Positions 16,374 to 23,588 of a stretch of DNA of 41,555 nucleotides are shown here, piece by piece (the stretch's first letter is position 1; every line of letters starts with the position of its first letter). Position numbers and translations under genes: made by a program. The notes beneath the pieces are model-generated. The model was given only the letters and a program-made list of their open reading frames with translations. It made no database searches and had not been told where the DNA came from. The DNA comes from Treponema sp. (GTDB lineage: Bacteria > Spirochaetota > Spirochaetia > Treponematales > Treponemataceae): contig JAEDJA010000022.1 in NCBI GenBank assembly GCA_016296575.1, positions 1 to 41,555 on the forward strand, in the 5' to 3' direction.

Positions 16374-16569
16374 CTGCTTTCTTGTCAATTCTCTCTTGCT
16401 CCTTATTAAAATCTCGTTTTCTGTTATTTATATTAGCGACGCCTGTTTTATTGCAGTTGTTTTTTATAAGAATTGATATAAGAAAAACTACTGCCGCACT
16501 AATTCCGCCAGCTACATACAGAACTTTTTCTTTTATAAAAGACATGATTTTTGTTATTTTTAAGCTCAT
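16201..16569 (-). CDS. Inner-membrane, coiled-coil lysis-type protein (i-spanin-like)
   Basis: 122 residues starting in an ATGA overlap with the preceding gene. One N-terminal membrane helix (VLYVAGGISAAVVFLISILI) is followed by a charged, helix-rich periplasmic part (NKEQERIDKKADEAYQTMHN). This is the layout of Rz-type inner-membrane spanins, and the next gene is a lipoprotein embedded in its 3' end in another frame. No sequence motif proves the role. Confidence 0.5.
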   Translation of the reverse strand: MSLKITKIMSFIKEKVLYVAGGISAAVVFLISILIKNNCNKTGVANINNRKRDFNKEQERIDKKADEAYQTMHNHLSSIPADELCDSFKESCDAIHEGKKRVRERFDEYGKSLHSVRGGCHD

Positions 16570-16796
16570 CCGCCAACCTCATCATCATCTGTATTTTTAT
16601 TATTCCCTAATCTTTCTGTCATCGTGTGATATATCTTCATTCCGCTGTTTATTCCGATTACAGACAGACCGGCTGCCGTAAGATGTTCAGCTCCTATCAG
16701 GCCAAATACTCTTAATGCAACAAAGCACAGAAATATAAATATCTTGACAGAACAAAGCTTTCCGAAAAGACGTTCCAGATAAAATTTAATTCCCAT
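16566..16796 (-). CDS. Small membrane protein, holin-like
   Basis: 76 residues starting directly after the hydrolase stop (TGAATG). A hydrophobic helix (IFIFLCFVALRVFGLIGA) is followed by a second weakly hydrophobic one (TAAGLSVIGI) and a short charged C-terminus (TDDDEVGG). Size, two helices, charged tail and position between a cell-wall hydrolase and spanin-like genes fit a holin, which would open the inner membrane for the hydrolase. Holins have no shared motif, so this is positional. Confidence 0.5.
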   Translation of the reverse strand: MGIKFYLERLFGKLCSVKIFIFLCFVALRVFGLIGAEHLTAAGLSVIGINSGMKIYHTMTERLGNNKNTDDDEVGG

Positions 16797-17375
16797 TCAG
16801 TTTTTATCCTCCGTTATAGCCCTTATATATTCTTCATACTCAGGATCAGCTCCAAATAAATCTGTTCCTCTTGCAGAGGCTTCTTCCAAAGCATTATGGT
16901 CTAAACATTTTATTCTGCATCTGTAATCCATCGTTTGATAAATTCTAATCATTGAAGAAAGGCTCCGAAGTCTGGAACGTGGCGGGGAACAGTCTAGAAC
17001 AACATCGTCTCCGCAGATTCCGCACACATGGGCCACCTCGTTCTCATGGTACACGCGCCCGTTCTCGTCAGGCGGTCTGTCGTAGTTCGTTATAAAAAAA
17101 GCGGCGCGTATGCTGTCAGCCTTTCCGTCATCATTTTTCGTAAAGAATTTCCTGTATAATGTGTCAGCGGTAACTCGTATTGCGCATCCTGCAGCAAGAA
17201 GAAGTGCAAGGCAGACGCTTCCTGAACAGTCAGATTTCAAAAGGTTTTCTTTTCCGCTCGTATATCTCAGATACTGCATTCTTCCAAGAAAGTATCTGTA
17301 TCTTTCTGCTTCTGTAAGGCCGGCAGTAAGTTCTTTTTCCGTTTCAAGCATGATGCGGGTTTTTACCGTTTCCAT
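16797..17375 (-). CDS. NlpC/P60-like cell-wall hydrolase (endolysin candidate)
   Basis: 192 residues from ATG 17375, which has AAGGGGG four bases upstream; a longer start inside the upstream gene is unlikely. LLKSDCSGSVCLAL carries the DCSG nucleophile cysteine of NlpC/P60 peptidases, and the His partner is probably in ENEVAHVCGICGDDVVLDC. Such enzymes cut the D-Glu-diamino acid bond of peptidoglycan stem peptides. There is no signal peptide, so a holin is needed for export, and the next gene encodes a holin-like protein. It could instead be a tail-associated peptidase, since tail-like genes are upstream. Confidence 0.6.
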   Translation of the reverse strand: METVKTRIMLETEKELTAGLTEAERYRYFLGRMQYLRYTSGKENLLKSDCSGSVCLALLLAAGCAIRVTADTLYRKFFTKNDDGKADSIRAAFFITNYDRPPDENGRVYHENEVAHVCGICGDDVVLDCSPPRSRLRSLSSMIRIYQTMDYRCRIKCLDHNALEEASARGTDLFGADPEYEEYIRAITEDKN

Positions 17376-17377
17376 AT

Positions 17378-17692
17378 TTACCCCCTTAAAACAAATGATT
17401 TCATAAGAACAACTGCAAGGCTTATCGAGCTTATGATAAAGCTTCCCCATGCAATTACATTCTTACCCTTGCCATTTTTTTCTTTAATAAATTCATCCAG
17501 TCTCCTTGCAGTTGCACAGGTAAGAGGATGAATCTGACATTCTCTTTGCGTGCTTTCAACAAAGTCAATGCGTCGGTTCATTGTGTTTTTAAACTCTCTC
17601 ATTTCTGCGCGAAATGAGGAAAGCTCCACATTAAGACTGTTCATGCTTTCAATAAGCCGCTCAGTTTTATCGTTTACAGTTTCATTTCCCAT
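17378..17692 (-). CDS. Coiled-coil protein with C-terminal membrane helix, XhlA-like
   Basis: 104 residues. The first two thirds are predicted coiled coil (ERLIESMNSLNVELSSFRAE), then a short segment with two cysteines, and a C-terminal membrane helix (IAWGSFIISSISLAVVLM). This is the XhlA/haemolysin-associated layout common in phage lysis modules. GGAG lies eight bases before the ATG, and only three bases separate it from the tail gene and two from the hydrolase gene. Confidence 0.5.
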   Translation of the reverse strand: MGNETVNDKTERLIESMNSLNVELSSFRAEMREFKNTMNRRIDFVESTQRECQIHPLTCATARRLDEFIKEKNGKGKNVIAWGSFIISSISLAVVLMKSFVLRG

Positions 17693-17695
17693 TCC

Positions 17696-18844
17696 TTAAT
17701 CTCCTCGTAACCAAAGCCTTGTTTCAAAAGCCGCGTTCTTTTTAAAGCAAAGCGTCAGTTCATCAATTCTTGCACAAACATTTTTTCTGCCTGCTCCAAC
17801 CCTGATATTCATAAATGCATCAACTCTGGCATTTACAAGTGCAATAAATGTCGTTATGTAGTAGACTCTTTTTTTGCAGGATAATTCTTCAAGCCATCGG
17901 TCACAGTATAATTTTTCAAAATCCATACCGTTAATCTTACTGTCGCTTATAAAGTTTCCGGATTTACTTGCAGTTACCCGTCCATACTTTTCAATTTCTG
18001 TTTCTGAGCATGAAAAAACTCTTCGTATTTCGGTTTCTCCCTCACATTTTTTTCTCTTGTATTTTACAAGGACATCATTTGCATAATTTTCATATTCACA
18101 AAAACTGTGCAGGTGAGTTATCACATCCTCAAATAAAGAAAACTGAGGTGTATTGTTGGCAGCGTTTTCGCCATACTCACTTTCAACAAATATAATTCCT
18201 TTTTCATCACATTCCAGATGGACACGGTAAATTAATGCAAGTTCAGAGAGTTCTTTCCATAATGATTTTTCACATTCACAATAGGCAATAGAAAGATCTA
18301 TGTTGTCTGCCAAAACAACTTTTACTCCATTGCTTTTGGCAAGAATGTGAACTACGGAATTTTCTATATCGTTTCTATCACAGATTTTACAGTCGGTTAG
18401 GACAAGCGGTTTATCCCATTCTTTGCACACGCTCATCCGGCCAAGAAAAAAAGAATAATCAACAAGTTCTGCAATGCAAAGCTTTTCCCCATTTCCATCC
18501 TGTAATGACTCAAAACCTTTTTCACCTACATATAAGACACACCTTTTAAACATTTCCTCATTATCAGAACCAAAACAAAACCATATTTGTACCGCAAGTC
18601 CTTTAATGAATACAGGATTGCTTCCATCTGTGTATAATCCGTCAATGTCATCAAGCTCAATTTTGCCGCGTGTTATGATTCCACCTTCAACGGCACGGTA
18701 AGAAGTGAGCTCAAAAGAAATAATATCTTCTTCAGGAAAATTACAAATCTGTCCATTCTTCTTATAAAGAAGTCTTACAGTGCATCTTGAAGTTTCATCA
18801 GAAATTCTCGTTCCAACAGTTTCGCTTACACTATAAAAAGTCAT
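17696..18844 (-). CDS. Phage tail hub-like protein
   Basis: About 382 residues starting in an ATGA overlap with the preceding gene; an upstream start at 18889 lies inside that gene. The middle (IENSVVHILAKSNGVKVVLA and then ECEKSLWKELSELALIYRVH) has the paired pattern of tail hub and tail-associated proteins, in which a short helix is followed by a 'whole column of residues before the binding loop' type repeat; the rest is beta-rich. No peptidase motif is visible. With the preceding gene it may form the tail tip. Recognition is by pattern, not by a known motif, so the name is tentative. Confidence 0.4.
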   Translation of the reverse strand: MTFYSVSETVGTRISDETSRCTVRLLYKKNGQICNFPEEDIISFELTSYRAVEGGIITRGKIELDDIDGLYTDGSNPVFIKGLAVQIWFCFGSDNEEMFKRCVLYVGEKGFESLQDGNGEKLCIAELVDYSFFLGRMSVCKEWDKPLVLTDCKICDRNDIENSVVHILAKSNGVKVVLADNIDLSIAYCECEKSLWKELSELALIYRVHLECDEKGIIFVESEYGENAANNTPQFSLFEDVITHLHSFCEYENYANDVLVKYKRKKCEGETEIRRVFSCSETEIEKYGRVTASKSGNFISDSKINGMDFEKLYCDRWLEELSCKKRVYYITTFIALVNARVDAFMNIRVGAGRKNVCARIDELTLCFKKNAAFETRLWLRGD

Positions 18845-19620
18845 ATAACAAGCTCCGCTGTGTTTTCTGCATCTTTCTGAATTATGCAAATATTACCGCT
18901 TATAAAAAAACGGTGCATGGCAAGAATACTGTCTCCGCAGTTTATGTCACATAAGTCATGGCTTGGAATTAGATTATGAAATTCAATATATAAATTTTTT
19001 CTTAGGTTTAGAGAGACCGATATTTTATTAATATTTTCCAAAGTCGGAACAAATTCCACAGAAAGCGGAGAATAAAGCTTTAATTCATATCCGCCGTTAC
19101 TTTCAAGATTTCCTTTGAGTTCAATACGATATATAAGGGAAGCCTTACAGCCATCTATAAAGACATTTCTGCCATAAAAAATGAATGTTTCTTCTTTATT
19201 CCACGGACTGCACTTATCCTGAATTTTAAAAGCAGATGACAGGCTGTCTCCTGTAATTTCACATTTTAAGTAAAAGGCTTTCTCGTTTTCTGCATAAAGC
19301 GAAAAGCCTTTACAAAATACCTGACAATATTTCTTTATGACATTAACATGGTCTTGGATTAAATCAAATCTTTTTCTAGGAAATAGAAAGAGTTTAAATA
19401 AAGGCAGGACACAATCAGCATCCAGCCTTGTTATAAAGCATCCAGTAATTCTTGTGCCAGATGCTACGAATTTACTTTTAGTTTTATTTGTAAGCGCAGG
19501 GGGCAGAAAATAGCCGTTCACAGCTTCCCTGACAGTTTCCTCGCAATAAGGAATAGATACGGATGTCCCACCATCCAATATAAGCGAGAGCGAACATTTT
19601 CTGCCATAAATCCTGCGCAT
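18841..19620 (-). CDS. Beta-rich tail-associated protein, unknown
   Basis: 259 residues, no signal peptide and no membrane helix. Beta-strand-rich, with several cysteines and a basic N-terminus. It is directly upstream of the tail hub-like gene, overlapping it by four bases, so it is probably part of the same structure, possibly a distal-tail protein. The ribosome binding site is poor (AGG close to the ATG). I do not recognise the family. Confidence 0.4.
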   Translation of the reverse strand: MRRIYGRKCSLSLILDGGTSVSIPYCEETVREAVNGYFLPPALTNKTKSKFVASGTRITGCFITRLDADCVLPLFKLFLFPRKRFDLIQDHVNVIKKYCQVFCKGFSLYAENEKAFYLKCEITGDSLSSAFKIQDKCSPWNKEETFIFYGRNVFIDGCKASLIYRIELKGNLESNGGYELKLYSPLSVEFVPTLENINKISVSLNLRKNLYIEFHNLIPSHDLCDINCGDSILAMHRFFISGNICIIQKDAENTAELVI

Positions 19621-19699
19621 GCCTAAAGTTTATGGCAAATTTATTTCTTTATTCTGATGATAAATTACATCTAATAGCTGATAGTTGAAGCCTATAGTC

Positions 19700-20692
19700 T
19701 CAGCAGATATACTTTTGGTGCGAGTACCTGACATTAGCCTGCTGCACATTCGCGTAACGGAGTGTTGTGTCAATCTTCGTATGACCAAGCAATACCTGAA
19801 CCTGTTCTATAGGCATTCCCTTGTCTATGGCACGAGTTGCCATTGTCCGTCGGAATCTGTGGGGATGTACGTTTTCAATCTCTGTCTTCACACCTATTTC
19901 CCGAATCATTTTTTCTACAGAATTGACGGAGAGCCTGGAGAAAGCCCCATGCTTTGTTTTTTTTCTTTCTGTAACAAACAGAGCTCTGTTTTTATCCTTT
20001 CTAGTCTTTAAGTAATTTTCAAGCTCTATTTTTGTTCTGACATCAAAATATATTTCTCGCTGTTTTGCTCCTTTTCCAAACACAATGCAGCTTCGTGAAT
20101 TTAGACTGACCGAAGACCGATTAAGCCTGACAAGCTCGCTAACCCTTATACCGGAAGAAAGCAGGAAGTCAATGATAGCAAGATTGCGGTTACTGGTTGC
20201 CGCTTTCTTTCTTATTACTTCTATCTGTTCTTCGGAGAGCGCTTGTTTAATTACAACAGGAGTCTTTATCCTGTGAATTCTTTTCATCGGACTTTTTAAG
20301 ATAAAATCTTCTTCCTCAAGCCATTTGTAAAAGCTGGACAGAATTCTTCTAACCGTGTCCAGCGTTACGTTGGAGCAGTTGTTGATTTTCTGATAGTTGA
20401 AAAGATATTCGCGTATATTATTCGTATCAATAGTGCGGATATCGCATTTTATGGTTTTCTCAAAAAAATTAAGGGTCGAAAGATAATATTCTTCTGTTCT
20501 TTTAGAACATCCTTCAATTTTTTTAGCGCTTATATATTGATTTATAAGATTTTTGTTGTTTTTTGATGAATAATCATCAAACTTCTTACAGTCAAATACA
20601 TCATTTAAAACTTCTTCCAGTTTGTTAAGCTGTTCAGGAAGAAGCTCACCTGCCATACGAGATTTAATTTTGTTGATAATTTCAATATTCAT
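19700..20692 (-). CDS. Tyrosine recombinase / integrase
   Basis: 330 residues with AGGAG six bases before the ATG. The N-terminal SAM-like core-binding domain covers roughly residues 45-130. The catalytic domain has R183 (SGIRVSELVRL), a lysine in the beta-hairpin near 208, H276-x-x-R279 (HPHRFRRTMAT), H304 (LLGHTKIDTT) and the nucleophile tyrosine Y313 (LRYANV). The likely job is integration and excision of the adjacent block. Unlike most integrases it lies 9 kb from the tRNA remnant, next to tail genes. XerC/D-like dimer resolution is less likely, given the N-terminal extension and the context. Confidence 0.85.
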   Translation of the reverse strand: MNIEIINKIKSRMAGELLPEQLNKLEEVLNDVFDCKKFDDYSSKNNKNLINQYISAKKIEGCSKRTEEYYLSTLNFFEKTIKCDIRTIDTNNIREYLFNYQKINNCSNVTLDTVRRILSSFYKWLEEEDFILKSPMKRIHRIKTPVVIKQALSEEQIEVIRKKAATSNRNLAIIDFLLSSGIRVSELVRLNRSSVSLNSRSCIVFGKGAKQREIYFDVRTKIELENYLKTRKDKNRALFVTERKKTKHGAFSRLSVNSVEKMIREIGVKTEIENVHPHRFRRTMATRAIDKGMPIEQVQVLLGHTKIDTTLRYANVQQANVRYSHQKYIC

Positions 20693-20754
20693 AAGTATCT
20701 CCTAATAAAGATTTATCTATTTATCGGAGAATACTTTGCGTATATGTATATCCC

Positions 20755-20776
20755 CCTACAAATTGTCATTTGTAGG
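20755..20776. repeat. Palindrome related to the IS inverted repeats
   Basis: CCTACAAAT (20755-20763) and ATTTGTAGG (20768-20776) form a perfect 9-base stem around TGTC. The right arm and its flank, CATTTGTAGGAGTAAAG, match the right end of the IS at 23424-23440 with a single mismatch. No T-run follows on either strand. Confidence 0.65.
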
Positions 20777-20826
20777 AGTAAAGACTAGCGTTTTCAGATG
20801 GACGGAAAACACTAGATGTGGGGTAG

Positions 20827-21342
20827 TTAGTTAATCATATATATACTTCCATTCTGTGTAAATCTGATTCTTTTTGAAAATGATATTGTTTCAATAATAA
20901 ATTTTTGAGTTTCCTCTGGTGAATAACTCTTCTCTAAATTACTTTTTCTTTTGTTTTCAAAATATTTTTCTATTTCCAAATACATTGAATCATCTGAAAA
21001 AAATGACTGGAGAACAGAGTCATACTTTTTTTTTAAGAAAATAAGAATTCCTTTTAATTCCGTATCAGAGTCAAAGAAAAACTTATTGTATCCTTTTTCA
21101 AAAAACATCTTTTCCTCTGAATCTCCATAAACGACAAAGAAACTTCTTATAAGAAGGTCCGGTTTATATCTTTTTCGTAAGTATATTTTTATTGAATCCT
21201 CATTTTTCGTTGATTCAATTATAAATCCATTACCCTCGAAAAGAATTCCAATTTCATTTGAAGCAATTGATTTTATGGAAACATTGGAATATACAAAAAT
21301 CTCTTTCGCTAACTTTTTACAAATTTTATTAAAATTCTGCAT
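20827..21342 (-). CDS. Probable immunity protein of the orphan Rhs toxin tip
   Basis: 171 residues from ATG 21342, which follows the toxin-frame stop by a single base and has GGAG six bases upstream, inside the end of the toxin frame. An upstream start at 21357 is possible. The protein is charged, without signal peptide or membrane helix (FVVYGDSEEKMFFEKGYNKF, then a helical C-terminus), so cytoplasmic. No family recognised. A small cytoplasmic protein coupled to the 3' end of an Rhs C-terminal toxin frame is the standard position of the cognate immunity gene. Function is inferred from that position only. Confidence 0.6.
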   Translation of the reverse strand: MQNFNKICKKLAKEIFVYSNVSIKSIASNEIGILFEGNGFIIESTKNEDSIKIYLRKRYKPDLLIRSFFVVYGDSEEKMFFEKGYNKFFFDSDTELKGILIFLKKKYDSVLQSFFSDDSMYLEIEKYFENKRKSNLEKSYSPEETQKFIIETISFSKRIRFTQNGSIYMIN

Positions 21343-21343
21343 T

Positions 21344-21940
21344 CTATTCTCCATCATCAATAGAATAATAGTATAAGCCTTGTGTTATTGGATCTGCCGT
21401 AAATGTAATTGTGGCTTTTTCACCAGCTTCTGGATATGGAAAGGTCATACCATCAGGGATATCAGTTCCTCTTTTTACATGATAACCACTGGAATTCTTA
21501 GATAAATCGGATATATACCCTGATATTTGTTTCTTAGCTTTTTCATTTTTATAGCCAGTTTTACATGAATCTGGCTTTAGTTCATAAACAGAAATTGATT
21601 TATCTATATTATTTGTAACAACAAGATCTGGTCTTTTTTGTGGAGATGATAACTCATCAATGGCAGGATCTTGTTCCGCTAAAATTTCTTGATTTCTTAA
21701 ATCAGCTCCTATTTGCTTGAAAAGAAAATTTAGTATTCTATTTAATGGTCTATCGGAAAACGCATTTCTATTACTTGCAGCTTGTTCTCCTACTAATATA
21801 ATCGTCAGTTGATCCTCAAAAAATGCATGAGCCTTTTGTCCTATTCTTGAATCTGGTTTTACAGGGCTTTTTCCATCAGGGTCTATATAGCGTACCGGAT
21901 TATTCCCCGCGTAGTGATACAGAACAATATGTAGTGCCTC
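21344..21940 (-). pseudogene. Orphan Rhs C-terminal tip: end of Rhs core plus PD-(D/E)XK-like nuclease toxin
   Basis: The minus-strand frame from 21940 is open for 198 codons but has no start codon near its beginning; an in-frame TGA lies just upstream. It begins with LYHYAGNNPVRYIDPDGK, the conserved end of the Rhs core. The following domain has RPDLVVTN and, about 14 residues later, VYELKPDS, then a helix KAKKQISGYI: the D...E-x-K spacing of PD-(D/E)XK nucleases. It ends one base before the immunity gene. The rest of the Rhs protein is absent; beyond the IS lies an unrelated promoter. It is probably a displaced toxin tip, silent unless recombined into a complete rhs gene. Confidence 0.75.
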
Positions 21941-21961
21941 TCAAGTTTGCAAAATCGAGGA

Positions 21962-21974
21962 TTTAGTCCTACAA
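21962..21974. repeat. IS left inverted repeat
   Basis: TTTAGTCCTACAA, the exact reverse complement of the right repeat at 23427-23439. Confidence 0.8.
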
Positions 21975-22030
21975 TTGCATTCACAATAAAACAAAGCATG
22001 ACATTACCTCATGCAAAAAGGAGACACTAC

Positions 22031-23161
22031 ATGGATAGTATAATTTACATTGGCATTGATGTCCACAAGGATTCTTATTCTTACTGCTCTTACTTAAAAG
22101 ACAAAGACACTTTCTTCGCAGAACACAAAAGCGAAGCAGATTCAAAAAACGCAGTAAAGTATATAAAGTCCGTAATTAAGACTGCAGGATCTCAGGAGCC
22201 CGTACTTGTAGGTTATGAAGCGGGGCCAACAGGTTATAAACTTTGCCGTGACTTACAGAAAGCCGGATTTGCGTGCGTCGTTATGGCACCTTCAACAATT
22301 TATAAACCTCACGGTGTACGCGTAAAAACAGACAGAAGGGATGCACGTCTTCTTGCTCAGACACTTGCATATAAAACTTTCAAGCAGGTTGTAATCCCTT
22401 CTGAAAAAATCGAAGCAATGAAAGAATTTACAAGAGCCCGCTGCAGCAAAAAACGACAGCTGAAAAAAGCAAAGCAGGAACTTCTTTCATTTCTTCTCAG
22501 GATGGGAATGATATATCCTGAAAGAGGTTCGTACTGGACACAACGTCATTTTGAATGGCTTAAGACAGTTCAATTTAAGGATGATTATCTGCAGCTTGCA
22601 TTTGAAGAATATTTTGCAGAAGTAAATGAACTTATGGCAAAAGTTGCACGGCTTGATACTCAGATAAGACAGATGGCAGAAAACTCAGACATAAAAGAAG
22701 ATGTTGAAAAGCTAATCTGTTTTACAGGAATCGATTATCTTACGGCTGTAAGTATAGCAGTCGAGGTCGGAGATTTTTCAAGATTCAGTAATGCAAAATC
22801 TTTTTCAAATTATATCGGGCTTTGTCCCGGAGAAGATTCCAGCGGTTTACGTATAAGGCGCACTGCAATAACAAAAGCAGGGAACTCAAGGCTTCGTCAA
22901 CTTCTGGTTGAATCAGCGAAAAGCATAAAGTACGGTCGACTCTGCTCTGCAAAAAGCAAACGGCTTATACAAAGGCAGGAAGGTCAAAGTCCTCTGGTTA
23001 TTCAGTATGCGGATATGGCTATAGCAAGAATAAGGCATAAGATGATGAGCATGGAACGAAAGGGTCTTCACTATAATGTCATAACGACAGCGGCAGCAAG
23101 AGAACTTTCATGTTTTATTTGGGGAATGATGACCGGAAATATTTCAAGGGCATCTGTTTAA
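22031..23161 (+). CDS. IS110-family DEDD transposase
   Basis: 376 residues from ATG 22031, with GGAG seven bases upstream; the open frame upstream to 21947 runs through the inverted repeat and is unlikely to be used. The N-terminal RuvC-like domain has the DEDD residues: D in YIGIDVHKDS, E in GYEAGPTGY, and the D pair in VKTDRRDARLLA. A coiled-coil region follows (near residues 170-230). The C-terminal Tnp_20 domain has GLCPGEDSSG with the candidate catalytic serine and ITKAGNSRLRQLL. Length and motifs are complete, so the element may be active. These recombinases work with a guide RNA. Confidence 0.92.
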   Translation: MDSIIYIGIDVHKDSYSYCSYLKDKDTFFAEHKSEADSKNAVKYIKSVIKTAGSQEPVLVGYEAGPTGYKLCRDLQKAGFACVVMAPSTIYKPHGVRVKTDRRDARLLAQTLAYKTFKQVVIPSEKIEAMKEFTRARCSKKRQLKKAKQELLSFLLRMGMIYPERGSYWTQRHFEWLKTVQFKDDYLQLAFEEYFAEVNELMAKVARLDTQIRQMAENSDIKEDVEKLICFTGIDYLTAVSIAVEVGDFSRFSNAKSFSNYIGLCPGEDSSGLRIRRTAITKAGNSRLRQLLVESAKSIKYGRLCSAKSKRLIQRQEGQSPLVIQYADMAIARIRHKMMSMERKGLHYNVITTAAARELSCFIWGMMTGNISRASV

Positions 23162-23426
23162 TTAACTGGTTTTAATTTATGGAAGTAACAGTAGATTTTA
23201 TGGATAATAAGTAATCTTCGAGCTAATTTGTGGGCGTCAAATCTTTTTTGATTTTGATATGCCCGTTTACAGACAGAATGTACTTTCAGGCGGTCCATTG
23301 ACCTGTAGGTAAGGTTTAACCGAATCCACGTATATCAGAATGGTCAAATGCCGGATTAATTTCTGACTGTTGCTTTCATTTTTTATATTTCGCTATTGAC
23401 AAAGGCACAACATATCAAATTACCAT
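23162..23426 (+). ncRNA. Candidate guide (bridge/seek) RNA of the IS
   Basis: About 265 bases between the transposase stop and the right inverted repeat contain no gene. In IS1111-group elements this is the place of the RNA that pairs with target and donor DNA. I see local pairings, for instance around AAATCTTTTTTGATTT at 23247-23262, but I did not fold it or identify guide loops. The assignment is positional. Confidence 0.45.
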
Positions 23427-23439
23427 TTGTAGGACTAAA
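23427..23439. repeat. IS right inverted repeat
   Basis: TTGTAGGACTAAA, the exact reverse complement of the left repeat at 21962-21974. Confidence 0.8.
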
Positions 23440-23529
23440 GCGCCTCCTTTCTGATTTTGATTATATAATATTGCTTTTATGAAAATCAAGAAAAAATATA
23501 AAAAAATTCAAAAAAGTTTTAAAAAGGGC

Positions 23530-23560
23530 TTGACTTTTTTTTTTTTTTTTTACCTATATA
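23530..23560 (+). promoter_or_regulatory. Promoter of the secretion operon with a 17-T spacer
   Basis: TTGACT (23530-23535) is followed by a run of 17 T (23535-23551) and then ACCTATATATAG. The best -10 is CTATAT or TATATA (from 23554 or 23555), giving a spacer of 18-19 bases, slightly longer than the optimal 17. One or two T fewer would reach the optimum. It lies about 30 bases before the prepilin peptidase gene and is the only promoter I see for the genes downstream. Confidence 0.65.
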
Positions 23561-23588
23561 TAGTAGATATAAGAGGATTAAAATTTTA

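Larger units (their letters stand above)
21951..23446 (+). mobile_element. IS110-family insertion sequence, IS1111-like group
   Basis: A DEDD transposase gene is flanked by a perfect 13-base inverted repeat pair. The left non-coding end is short (about 80 bases) and the right is long (about 280 bases), the arrangement of the IS1111 group, in which the repeats are subterminal and the guide RNA is encoded at the right end. Exact ends are uncertain by a few bases, because IS110 elements do not make long target duplications. It lies between the orphan Rhs tip and the secretion operon promoter. Confidence 0.8.

Noticed and set aside
17376..17450. Longer form of the NlpC/P60-like protein starting at 17450
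   Set aside because: The extension lies inside the upstream gene in another frame, while a strong AAGGGGG precedes the ATG at 17375.
20755..20776. Rho-independent terminator after the immunity gene
   Set aside because: The stem is good, but neither strand has a following T-run.
20693..20826. Second attachment site matching the tRNA-Met end near the integrase
   Set aside because: I looked for the tRNA 3' sequence and its reverse complement between the integrase and the immunity gene and found none; only the IS-like palindrome is there.
21947..22030. Longer N-terminus of the IS transposase
   Set aside because: The extra codons run through the left inverted repeat, and a ribosome binding site supports the start at 22031 directly before the conserved IGIDVHK motif.
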